Shown one piece after another: positions 36,111 through 43,620 of a stretch of DNA of 64,000 nt; positions within the stretch are counted from its first letter, which is position 1; each line of letters starts with the position of its first letter. This stretch comes from Gp6-AA40 sp036742665. Lineage in GTDB: Bacteria; Acidobacteriota; Vicinamibacteria; Vicinamibacterales; UBA2999. A model generated the notes under the pieces. That model had not been told where the DNA came from, did not search any database, and was given only the letters and a program-made list of their open reading frames with translations. The stretch is taken from NCBI GenBank assembly GCA_036742665.1, contig DAINQP010000003.1, forward strand, positions 1-64,000, written 5' to 3'. The position numbers and the translations under genes were made by a program.

Positions 36111-36851
36111 ATGACGACGAATGCGTTCCTGGTTCGAGTGCTGTCGGCAGTTACCGTGCTCTCGCTCGCTGCCGTTGGAGCCCGGCCGGTGCGAGGCGAA
36201 GTACTCGAGAAGTCGGCGCGAGTGGGACGCGTGACCGTTCACTACAAGGTGGTCTTGCCCAATGGCTACGACGCCTTGAAAACGTACCCGGGCATCATCG
36301 CGCTCGGGGGCGGTCCGCAGACGATGAACACCGTCGACGGGGTTCTGAATCGCAACTTCCGCGCTGAAGCCGAGAAACGCGGCTACATCGTCATCGCCCC
36401 GGCGGCGCCGGACGGACAGTTGTTTTTCGAAGACGGCGCTCGCATCTTTCCCGAGTTCCTGAAGCTCGTTCTGGCCGACTACAAGATCGAGGGCGGCAAG
36501 TTCCACATCGGGGGACCATCGAACGGTGGCATCGCGGCATTCCATGTCGCGGCCGCCAACCCGCAGTACTTTCTGTCGGTCACCGCGTTTCCAGGGTACA
36601 TGTGGGAGCCGAACCCGGTGAAGCTTCAAGCGATTTCGAAGATGTGTGTGTTCATGTACGTCGGTGAAAACGATGAGTACAGATGGCATGAGGAGATGAA
36701 GCACGAGGCCGAGTTCCTCCGCTCGAAAGGAACCGTCGCGCGTTACTCGATCGAAAGAGGACAGCCGCATCGGCTGGAGACGCTGGCAGGTCCGAATGCC
36801 ACGCGGCTGTTCGACGGCTTCGAGGAAACGAAGCGAGGCTGTAGCCGTTAG
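36111..36851 (+). CDS. exported alpha/beta hydrolase
   Basis: A 246-residue protein with a signal peptide (cleavage near V-R-G-E, residue 29). It has the fold pattern Y-P-G-I-I-A-L-G-G-G, then nucleophile elbow G-G-P-S-N-G-G, V-G-E-N-D-E-Y with a likely acid residue, and P-H-R-L-E-T for the catalytic His. It resembles PHB-depolymerase/esterase-type hydrolases. The substrate is unknown. The exported decarboxylase-like gene starts 22 bases downstream, so the two probably form an operon. Confidence 0.8.
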   Translation: MTTNAFLVRVLSAVTVLSLAAVGARPVRGEVLEKSARVGRVTVHYKVVLPNGYDALKTYPGIIALGGGPQTMNTVDGVLNRNFRAEAEKRGYIVIAPAAPDGQLFFEDGARIFPEFLKLVLADYKIEGGKFHIGGPSNGGIAAFHVAAANPQYFLSVTAFPGYMWEPNPVKLQAISKMCVFMYVGENDEYRWHEEMKHEAEFLRSKGTVARYSIERGQPHRLETLAGPNATRLFDGFEETKRGCSR

Positions 36852-36873
36852 TTTGAGTTACAGTAATTCCGCT

Positions 36874-37668
36874 ATGACTACCACACGCCGCGACTTCGTC
36901 AGAATTGCCGGCACGGCAACAGCCGCTGCCCTGCTGTCCTCGCCCGTGTTCGGTGCGAACGAACCGGCGCTGGGCCTGATCTTCCCACCGAAGGACTATC
37001 CGATTCCCCCCGACGCGAAGCGGTTGTATCCGAGCGGCGTCGAGTTCCTCGGCGACGGCGTGGGTCTGCCGGGCGGCATGACGATCGAAGGCTACGAGGA
37101 AGCGATTCCTCGCGTGGTGCCCGTGGCTGAATCACTCGCCAAGCGCGGCGCCAAAGTCATCTCAGTCTTCGGGTCCTCCCTGACCTTCTACAAGGGTGCG
37201 AAATTCCACGAGGAGTTGATGCAGCGGGTGACGAAGGCGACCGGCATGAAGACCACGACGCAGAGTAACGGACTGCTCGACGGTCTGCGCACGGCCAACG
37301 CCAAGCGCGTCGCGCTCGCGACGGCGTACACCGACGTCGTGACCGAGCGTCTGAAGATCTTCCTCCAGGAGTACGGGTTCGAAGTCACCGCCGCGAAAGG
37401 ACTCGGGTTCACCTCGGTGCCCGACGGCTCGAACACACAGGCCATCCTGCACAAGCTCGGGATGGAGGCCTATGCGGCGTCGCGTAACGCCGATGCGCTG
37501 GTGATGTCGTGCGGCGCACTGCGCACGCTCGATGTCATCGTCCCGCTGGAGAAGGAGATCGCCGCGCCGGTGGTGTCGTCTACACCGCATGGATTGATGA
37601 ACGGCGTGCGGATGCTCGGCGTAAACCCGCGCGTGCAAGGCTTCGGGATGGTGTTCGCCAAAGCCTGA
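36874..37668 (+). CDS. exported arylmalonate decarboxylase-like protein (Asp/Glu racemase superfamily)
   Basis: About 264 residues. It aligns by eye over its length with arylmalonate decarboxylase: G-L-I-F-P-P near the start, A-K-R-L-Y-P, V-F-G-S-S-L-T-F-Y-K-G (where racemases have a Cys and the decarboxylase a small residue), A-L-A-T-A-Y and V-M-S-C-G-A-L-R-T-L-D with the single catalytic Cys. Having only this second Cys favours decarboxylase or isomerase rather than racemase chemistry. Unusually, a twin-arginine signal (T-T-R-R-D-F-V-R-I-A-G) precedes the domain, so it should be exported. The start at 36874 excludes a basic stretch that overlaps the upstream gene. Confidence 0.82.
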   Translation: MTTTRRDFVRIAGTATAAALLSSPVFGANEPALGLIFPPKDYPIPPDAKRLYPSGVEFLGDGVGLPGGMTIEGYEEAIPRVVPVAESLAKRGAKVISVFGSSLTFYKGAKFHEELMQRVTKATGMKTTTQSNGLLDGLRTANAKRVALATAYTDVVTERLKIFLQEYGFEVTAAKGLGFTSVPDGSNTQAILHKLGMEAYAASRNADALVMSCGALRTLDVIVPLEKEIAAPVVSSTPHGLMNGVRMLGVNPRVQGFGMVFAKA

Positions 37669-37673
37669 TCTCC

Positions 37674-37730
37674 CGTCGTGTCCGGCTTTAGCCGGACATG
37701 CGATGTCGTGTCCGCCTTCGGGCGGCCAGG
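37674..37730. repeat. two REP-like hairpins (family B), intergenic
   Basis: GTCGTGTCCGGCTTTAGCCG continues to GACA, forming a TCCGGC/GCCGGA hairpin. It is followed by GTCGTGTCCGCCTTCGGGCG with a CCGCC/GGCGG hairpin. They fill the gap between the decarboxylase-like and M28 peptidase genes and end 7 bases before the peptidase ATG. Confidence 0.8.
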
Positions 37731-37736
37731 TGTCTC

Positions 37737-39443
37737 ATGACTCGAATCGCCGTACTCATCGCTCTGCTCGTCGGATCTGCGTGCTCACGTCCAGCCGAAC
37801 AACCGGCGGCCGCCGCACCTGCTGCCAACACCACTGCACCTGTCGCCGTGGCGAAGATGCCATCGTTCGATGCCGGGCGCATGCTGGCGGATATCAAAAC
37901 GCTCTCCTCCGACCAGTTCGAAGGCCGCGCACCGGGATCGAAGGGCGAAGACCTCACCGTCAAGTTCCTCGAGGACCAGTTCAAGAAGATCGGACTGCAG
38001 CCCGGCAATACCGACGGGACGTTCGTGCAGTCGCTGCCGCTGGTCGGCATCACCGCGAGCAACACGCGACCGCTGACGGTCAGCGGAACGGGCAAGAAGG
38101 CGACATTCAAGTGGCGCGATGACCTCGTCGCGTGGACCAAGCGCGTGACCGACACCTCGTCGCTCGACAACTCCGAGCTGATCTTCGCCGGCTACGGCGT
38201 CACCGCGCCCGAGTTCAAGTGGGACGACTTCAAGGACGTTGACGTCAAAGGCAAGACCATCGTCGTGCTGGTCAACGATCCACAGATCCCCAGCGCCGCC
38301 GATCCCTCGCAGCTCGATCCGTCGATGTTCAACGGCAAGGCGATGACCTATTACGGCCGCTGGACGTACAAGTTCGAGGAAGGCGCTCGCCGCGGCGTCG
38401 CCGGCATCCTCATCGTTCACGAGACGGCTCCGGCCGGGTATCCCTTCGCTGTTGTCCAGGGCAACCTTGGTGAGCGGTTCGATCTCATCACACCCGACAA
38501 GAACATGGGCCGGGCGTCGATCGAGGGCTGGCTCTCCCTGGACGCTGCCAAGAAGCTGCTGTCGATGGCCGGGCAGGACTTCGACACACTGAAGAAGCAG
38601 GCGCTCACGCGCGAGTTCCGTCCGGTGCCGCTTGGACTGTCGGCGTCGGTCGCGATCAGCAACAAGCTGCGGACCATACGGTCGCGAAACATACTCGCCA
38701 AGCTCGAAGGCAGCGATCCGCAGCTCAAGGACGAGCACGTCGTCTATAGCGCGCACTGGGATCACCTGGGCATCGGTGCGCCGGTGAACGGCGACACGAT
38801 CTACAACGGCGCGCTCGACAACGCCTCCGGCGTTGCCCAGGTTCTCGAGATCGCTCGCGCGTTTGTCGCGGTCGAGCCGCGGCCGAAACGGTCGGTGCTG
38901 TTCCTGATGGTCGGTGCCGAGGAACAGGGTCTGCTCGGCTCGCAGCACTACGCCGAGCAGCCGGTCTATCCACTGGCGAAGACCCTGGCCGCTATCAACG
39001 TTGACGGCGTGAACCAGTGGGGCAAGACGAAGGACATCACGGTGATCGGCATGGGCGCGTCCGATCTCGACGACTATCTGCGTGACGCCGCCGCGACGCA
39101 GCAGCGCGTGCTGCGGCCGGATCCGGAATCAGAGAAAGGCTTCTACTACCGGTCCGATCACTTCAACTTCGCGAAGAAGGGCGTGCCCGCGCTCTACATG
39201 GACACCGGCATCGATTTCGTCGGCAAGCCCGCCGAATACAGCCAGCAGAAGCGCGACGAGTACACGAACAAGGACTATCACGCGCCATCCGACGAGGTGA
39301 AGCCGGATTGGGATCTCAGCGGAGCCGCCGAGGACGCACAGCTGCTGTTCCTGGTCGGGTACAACGTGTCGAACGCGTCCAAGTTCCCCGACTGGAAGCC
39401 GGGCAACGAGTTCAAGGCGACGCGGGACGCCATGCTGAAATAG
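37737..39443 (+). CDS. M28 family metallopeptidase
   Basis: About 568 residues. The N-terminus L-I-A-L-L-V-G-S-A-C-S could be a lipoprotein signal with Cys lipidation, though the position -3 Gly is atypical. A PA-type insert (about 110-280) precedes the di-zinc M28 domain: S-A-H-W-D-H-L-G, G-A-L-D-N-A-S-G-V-A, G-A-E-E-Q-G-L-L-G-S, I-N-V-D-G-V-N and Y-R-S-D-H-F-N-F-A provide the metal ligands and the catalytic Glu. Expected to be an aminopeptidase of the periplasm or outer surface. The start at 37737 follows a REP-like element; the frame is open to 37698. Confidence 0.92.
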   Translation: MTRIAVLIALLVGSACSRPAEQPAAAAPAANTTAPVAVAKMPSFDAGRMLADIKTLSSDQFEGRAPGSKGEDLTVKFLEDQFKKIGLQPGNTDGTFVQSLPLVGITASNTRPLTVSGTGKKATFKWRDDLVAWTKRVTDTSSLDNSELIFAGYGVTAPEFKWDDFKDVDVKGKTIVVLVNDPQIPSAADPSQLDPSMFNGKAMTYYGRWTYKFEEGARRGVAGILIVHETAPAGYPFAVVQGNLGERFDLITPDKNMGRASIEGWLSLDAAKKLLSMAGQDFDTLKKQALTREFRPVPLGLSASVAISNKLRTIRSRNILAKLEGSDPQLKDEHVVYSAHWDHLGIGAPVNGDTIYNGALDNASGVAQVLEIARAFVAVEPRPKRSVLFLMVGAEEQGLLGSQHYAEQPVYPLAKTLAAINVDGVNQWGKTKDITVIGMGASDLDDYLRDAAATQQRVLRPDPESEKGFYYRSDHFNFAKKGVPALYMDTGIDFVGKPAEYSQQKRDEYTNKDYHAPSDEVKPDWDLSGAAEDAQLLFLVGYNVSNASKFPDWKPGNEFKATRDAMLK

Positions 39444-39470
39444 CGCGTCTGAAGACCGCCTCTACGACCT
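39444..39470. repeat. short repeat (family D) after the M28 peptidase gene
   Basis: CGCGTCTGAAGACCGCCTCT followed by ACGACCT matches the element at 42442 (GGGTCTGAAGACCCGCCTCT). The core GTCTGAAGAC is an inverted repeat. It starts immediately after the stop codon. Confidence 0.65.
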
Positions 39471-40490
39471 GTCACTACCGGCTGTCACACTGTCAACGAG
39501 CTCGCGTAAGGCCGCCGTCACCAGCTCCGGCTCATCGAACTGGATCCAGTGACTGCTCCGCGCCGCAATCACGTGACGGCCGTCACGTGACGCGGCAGCC
39601 ATTAGTCGCTGCGCCTCGATGTGTTCCTGAGGCTGATTGCCGCTGGAGATGACGATCGTCGGAATCTCCGGAGGTGACGTGATCTGCGCGATGGCTGCAC
39701 CATCGCGTTCGAGCGTGGCCAGATGATCGGCCATCGCTCGATAGCACTTCGGCTCCGACCAGAATTCCTGCATCAACGGATACAGCGTGGGCGGCAGTTT
39801 GCGCACTTCGTTGACCAGCCTGCCAAGCGTCTGGGCGACCGTCTCCCCGAATAACCGTGAGAATCGCCGCGGGGCGGCAGGCGCTCCACCCATCAACATC
39901 GCAAGGCAGACGCGCGGGATGCCAAGGTGCGCGAGGCCCGCACCGATCCGAGCCAGATACCGGGCGCGGCGGAGACGATACGCGCGCTCCGCATCTGGCT
40001 TCAACCACTCGACCGCCGGATCCACGAGAACCAGTCCGGCCACGACCTCGGGATGACGCATCGCATAACCGCGGACGATGAAACTGCCGAACGAATGGCC
40101 GACGAGGATGCATCGCTCGCCGGTCGCGACACGCGCGACCACGCGATCGAGCTCGTCCACGATCCGATCGAACGTCCGCGCGCATGACGGCACATCGCTC
40201 CACGCCAACCCGGCGCGGTCGTAGGTGCACACGCGCGTGAACTGTGCGACGGCCGGCGCGACGGCTGCCCAACTCAGAGACGAAGCGGCGATGCCGGCTT
40301 CGAGGACAATCGCAGGTCGCCCGGTCCCGCTGCAGGTTACGTGCAGCCGGTGCCCGCCGACATCGATCAGCTCGCCTGGCGCAGGAAACAGGCGCGACGC
40401 CGCATGGCTCGCGACGCGCTGGTAGAGCATGCCGATCGCGACGAGCGCAGCGAGGACGCCGACGATAAGGCCTAGTTGCTGGATGTACAT
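39462..40490 (-). CDS. alpha/beta fold hydrolase, membrane-anchored
   Basis: A 342-residue protein with one N-terminal membrane helix (residues 5-23). It has the alpha/beta hydrolase pattern V-L-E-A-G-I-A-A-S, Y-D-R-A-G-L-A-W-S, nucleophile elbow G-H-S-F-G-S-F, and S-S-H-W-I-Q near the end for the catalytic His. The substrate is not predictable. Its first 9 bases on this strand overlap the family D repeat. It is divergent from the epoxide-hydrolase-like gene at 40534. Confidence 0.85.
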   Translation of the reverse strand: MYIQQLGLIVGVLAALVAIGMLYQRVASHAASRLFPAPGELIDVGGHRLHVTCSGTGRPAIVLEAGIAASSLSWAAVAPAVAQFTRVCTYDRAGLAWSDVPSCARTFDRIVDELDRVVARVATGERCILVGHSFGSFIVRGYAMRHPEVVAGLVLVDPAVEWLKPDAERAYRLRRARYLARIGAGLAHLGIPRVCLAMLMGGAPAAPRRFSRLFGETVAQTLGRLVNEVRKLPPTLYPLMQEFWSEPKCYRAMADHLATLERDGAAIAQITSPPEIPTIVISSGNQPQEHIEAQRLMAAASRDGRHVIAARSSHWIQFDEPELVTAALRELVDSVTAGSDRS

Positions 40491-40533
40491 GCCTTTGCTT
40501 GACGAACCTCATTGTCCAGCGTGACCATGGCAG

Positions 40534-41502
40534 ATGGGAATAGCGAGCCGCTCGTTCGTCATCCCGCTGACCCTTGCGTTCATCGTCAGTGCGGCGAGTC
40601 TTATGACAGCCCAGGCCGACGTCTACGATCGCGTCACGCACGGCTACGCGGTGTCTGAAGGAGGCGTGAAGATTCATTACGCCTCGCTCGGCCCGACAGA
40701 CGCCGCCAGCGCCCCGCTGGTCGTCATGGTTCACGGCTTTCCCGACTTCTGGTACTCGTGGCGACATCAGATGGCGGCGCTGTCCGATCGCTTTCACGTC
40801 GTCGCCATCGATCAGCGTGGCTACAACCTGAGTGACAAACCGGCCGGCGTTGAAAGCTATGACATGCGTCTGCTTACCGCCGACGTCGCGGCGGTCATCC
40901 GTCATCTCGGGCGCGACAAGGCCACCATCGTGGGCCACGATTGGGGCGGCGCAGTGGCCTGGCAGTTCGCGCTGTCAATGCCGCAGATGACCGAAACCCT
41001 CGTCATCCTCAATCTGCCACATCCGAACGGCCTGCTGCGCGAGCTGCGTTCGAACAAGGAGCAGATCGCCAACAGTGAGTACGCGCGGAACTTTCAGACG
41101 AAGCCCCCCAGCGATCCGACGGTCTTCTTCGGACTGCCGATGACGGCCGATACGCTGTCGTCCTGGGTCCGGGATCCCGAGGCACGCAAGCGCTACGTGG
41201 AAGCCTTTCAGCGGTCGGACTTCACGGCGATGCTGAACTACTACAAACGCAATTACCCGAAGGCCGGTCCTGATGCGCCGACACCACCGGACATTCCCAA
41301 GGCGAAGATGCCGGTCCTGATGTTTCACGGACTCGGTGATACGGCGCTGCACAGCGACGGCCTGTCGGGCACGTGGAACTGGCTTGAAAAGGACCTCACG
41401 TTGGTCACAGTTCCAGGCGCCGGGCACTTCGTCCAGCAGGACGCCGCCGAACTCGTGTCGACAACCATCAAGTGGTGGCTGACAATGCGCACCGGTCGTT
41501 GA
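40534..41502 (+). CDS. exported epoxide hydrolase-like alpha/beta hydrolase
   Basis: A 322-residue protein with a signal peptide (cleavage after T-A-Q-A, residue 28). Key motifs are V-H-G-F-P-D-F-W-Y-S-W (oxyanion motif of epoxide hydrolases and haloalkane dehalogenases), D-Q-R-G-Y-N-L-S-D-K-P, and the nucleophile elbow G-H-D-W-G-G, where Asp replaces Ser as in epoxide hydrolases. A C-terminal G-A-G-H-F-V-Q supplies the His. It therefore probably opens epoxides or removes halides outside the cytoplasm. Its stop lies 7 bases from that of the convergent SUI1 gene. Confidence 0.87.
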   Translation: MGIASRSFVIPLTLAFIVSAASLMTAQADVYDRVTHGYAVSEGGVKIHYASLGPTDAASAPLVVMVHGFPDFWYSWRHQMAALSDRFHVVAIDQRGYNLSDKPAGVESYDMRLLTADVAAVIRHLGRDKATIVGHDWGGAVAWQFALSMPQMTETLVILNLPHPNGLLRELRSNKEQIANSEYARNFQTKPPSDPTVFFGLPMTADTLSSWVRDPEARKRYVEAFQRSDFTAMLNYYKRNYPKAGPDAPTPPDIPKAKMPVLMFHGLGDTALHSDGLSGTWNWLEKDLTLVTVPGAGHFVQQDAAELVSTTIKWWLTMRTGR

Positions 41503-41509
41503 CGCGGGT

Positions 41510-41899
41510 TCAGCCTTTGACGATGTAGCCGCGCTGTGCGAGGACGTCGCGCACGCGCGGCCGCAGGTCGCCCTGCAGCTCCACTCCACCTTCGACAACG
41601 GTTCCACCCGTCCCGCACGCCCGCTTCAGTTCCTGACTGAGCTCCTTCAAGAAGTCCGCGTTCTGCGGCAGGCCGTAGACGACCGTGATGGTCTTGCCGC
41701 CCCGGCCTTTCTTCTCCATGCGCACTTTCGCGACGATGCGAGAAGGGACTGGGGCGTCAGAAGCGTGGCGTGTACTGCACTGACAGTCGCGTTGCGGCCA
41801 GCCGCATACCGGACACTTGCCGGACGTTTCTGTGGAGTACACCAGGCGCGCGTTGTTCTTGAGACTCACGGCCCCCAGTGTACGCTGATAGGCTGCCAT
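41510..41899 (-). CDS. SUI1/eIF1-like translation initiation factor (YciH type)
   Basis: About 129 residues. The N-terminal C-P-V-C-G-W-P-Q-R-D-C-Q-C is typical of bacterial YciH proteins. The SUI1 domain follows: K-V-R-M-E-K-K-G-R-G-G-K-T-I-T-V-V-Y-G-L, C-G-T-G-G-T-V-V-E-G and Q-G-D-L-R-P-R-V. These factors influence start-codon choice; their role in bacteria is only partly understood. ATGs exist at 41899, 41905 and 41917; 41899 has GGAG 7 bases upstream. The CCATGG sequence there carries overlapping start codons of this gene and the divergent YaeQ gene. Confidence 0.9.
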   Translation of the reverse strand: MAAYQRTLGAVSLKNNARLVYSTETSGKCPVCGWPQRDCQCSTRHASDAPVPSRIVAKVRMEKKGRGGKTITVVYGLPQNADFLKELSQELKRACGTGGTVVEGGVELQGDLRPRVRDVLAQRGYIVKG

Positions 41900-42440
41900 G
41901 GCCATCTCCGCAACCATTTACAACTTCGACGTCGAGCTCTCGGACACCGACCGTCACGTTTATGAGTCGCTCTCACTACGCGTCGCGCGCCATCCCTCCG
42001 AGTCCGAGGCGTATCTCGTCGCGCGAGTGATCGCCTATCTGCTGGAATTCACCGACGGGATCGAGTTCTCTCGCGGCGTATCAACCCCTGACGAGCCGAC
42101 GATCGCCGTGCGCGATCTGACCGGGGCCCTTACGGCGTGGATCGATATCGGCGCACCTGACGCCGGCCGGCTGCACAAGGCGTCGAAGCTCGCGGCACGT
42201 GTGGCCGTCTACACCCACAGGGACGCGACGCAGTTCCTGAAACAGCTCGCGGGCAAGACGATCTTCAAGGCGGACGCGCTGGAGCTGTACGCCATCGATC
42301 GCGACCTGGTCAGCGCGCTCGTCGCCCGTCTCGAGCGTCGAGTCGCCTTCAGTGTGTCGATCAGCGACCGTGAGCTCTACGTGTCGATCGGGTCCGAGCA
42401 GATCAGCGGCACGGTGGTTCGATTGAGTCGCTGGGGATGA
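41898..42440 (+). CDS. yaeQ: YaeQ family protein
   Basis: A 180-residue protein matching YaeQ over its length: T-I-Y-N-F-D-V-E-L-S-D-T-D-R at the start, H-P-S-E-S-E-A-Y-L-V-A-R-V-I-A-Y, and W-I-D-I-G-A-P-D-A-G-R-L-H-K-A-S-K-L-A-A-R. YaeQ has a PD-(D/E)xK nuclease-like fold; its role is uncertain, with reports linking the E. coli protein to transcription elongation phenotypes. Its ATG overlaps the SUI1 start in opposite direction, so there is almost no leader between the two genes. Confidence 0.9.
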   Translation: MAISATIYNFDVELSDTDRHVYESLSLRVARHPSESEAYLVARVIAYLLEFTDGIEFSRGVSTPDEPTIAVRDLTGALTAWIDIGAPDAGRLHKASKLAARVAVYTHRDATQFLKQLAGKTIFKADALELYAIDRDLVSALVARLERRVAFSVSISDRELYVSIGSEQISGTVVRLSRWG

Positions 42441-42441
42441 C

Positions 42442-42468
42442 GCCGGGTCTGAAGACCCGCCTCTACGC
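42442..42468. repeat. short repeat (family D) between yaeQ and topoisomerase copy 2
   Basis: GGGTCTGAAGACCCGCCTCT followed by ACG, nearly identical to 39444-39470. GGGTCTGAAGACCC is a perfect inverted repeat with 2-base loop. The stop codon of the convergent topoisomerase gene (42463-42465) lies within it. Confidence 0.7.
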
Positions 42469-43593
42469 CGCTGCCGTTCTCTTTCGTGGCTCTTTGTGCT
42501 GCACATGCTTCAGAACGGCGAGCAGTGCGACTTCGTCGGGGCGCAGACCAGCCATCGCCTTGGCCGCGGCCTTCACGTCCCGCTCGAGGATCTTCGTCAG
42601 CGATCCGTCCACATAGCAATCGATCACGCCCGGGTGCACGTACGACTTCCGGCAGACCGCGCGCGTGTTGCCGAGCAGCCCGGCGACCGCTTCGATCGCC
42701 AGGAGTACGTTCTTCTCGCAGTGCGTCTTGTTTCTGCCTGGCTGCAGCTCCCGCAACGCTTTGACCGCGAGCACTGTCCCCCACCAGGTGCGGAAATCCT
42801 TGCTCGTGAACTCCTCGCCGGTGACGTCGCGCAAGTACGTATTGAGATCACCCGAACCAACCCGTTGCCGCTTACCGTCGGCATCCACGTACTGAAAGAG
42901 CTCGTGGCCTGGCAGGTCTCGGCATTGCTTCACCACATGCGCGAGCCGCCAGTCGTTGACGTCGATGGTGTGTCGCTTCCCGCTCTTCCCGCGGAACTGG
43001 AAATGGATGGTGCCACCGGTGACGCGCACGTGCTTGTCGCGCATCGTGGTCAACCCGAACGAGTCGTTCTGCCGGGCATACTCCTCGTTGCCAACGCGAA
43101 TGAGACTGCGCTCGAGCAACTGCACGAGCGTTGCCAGCACCTTCTCGCGCGGCAGCCCCGGCCGCGCCAGGTCCGCGCGCGTCCGCCGCCTGAGGATCGG
43201 CAGCGCACGCGCGAACGCCTGCATGCGATCGAACTTTGTCTCGTCACGTGTGGCGCGCCAGTCTATGTGATAGCGGTACTGCTTGCGCCCCTTCGCGTCA
43301 CGGCCGGTCGCTTGAACGTGGCCGCGTGGATCTGGACAAATCCACACATCGGTCCATGCCGGGGGAATCGCCAGCGCCTTGATGCGGGCGAGGATCTCTT
43401 TGCGCCGGATCGGCTGCCCGTTGGCGCCGATGTAGCGAAATGCTTTGCCCGACTTCACGCGCCGGATCCCTGGCCGTTGATCGGTGACATAGCGCAATCG
43501 GGCCAGTACGGCGGACTTGACCGGGTGAAGTCCTGGCTGAGGCACGAGACCAACTGGTGCAAGACTGCCGCCGGTTCGGCGACAATGGCTCAT
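42463..43593 (-). CDS. DNA topoisomerase IB (copy 2)
   Basis: About 376 residues, collinear with copy 1 (27501). It has L-R-Y-V-T-D-Q-R-P-G-I, P-P-A-W-T-D-V-W-I-C, Q-A-T-G-R-D-A-K-G-R-K-Q-Y-R-Y-H, E-F-T-S-K-D-F-R-T-W-W-G and the active-site Tyr in C-R-K-S-Y-V-H-P-G. The two are clear paralogues that differ mainly in the N-terminus and the tail; this copy ends in a Lys/Arg-rich segment. Paralogues 15 kb apart in one genome are uncommon. The ATG at 43593 was chosen because the frame upstream to 44202 overlaps the divergent gene and is not protein-like. Confidence 0.9.
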   Translation of the reverse strand: MSHCRRTGGSLAPVGLVPQPGLHPVKSAVLARLRYVTDQRPGIRRVKSGKAFRYIGANGQPIRRKEILARIKALAIPPAWTDVWICPDPRGHVQATGRDAKGRKQYRYHIDWRATRDETKFDRMQAFARALPILRRRTRADLARPGLPREKVLATLVQLLERSLIRVGNEEYARQNDSFGLTTMRDKHVRVTGGTIHFQFRGKSGKRHTIDVNDWRLAHVVKQCRDLPGHELFQYVDADGKRQRVGSGDLNTYLRDVTGEEFTSKDFRTWWGTVLAVKALRELQPGRNKTHCEKNVLLAIEAVAGLLGNTRAVCRKSYVHPGVIDCYVDGSLTKILERDVKAAAKAMAGLRPDEVALLAVLKHVQHKEPRKRTAAA

Positions 43594-43620
43594 ACCGCTC
43601 AGCTTGACGTGGAGGTCGGC

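Noticed and set aside
42496..43620. Open forward frame antisense to topoisomerase copy 2 that joins the HExxH/TPR protein
   Set aside because: Sequence upstream of the GTG at 43621 is the mirror of the topoisomerase codons and lacks protein-like structure; a good ribosome binding site and signal peptide sit at 43621.
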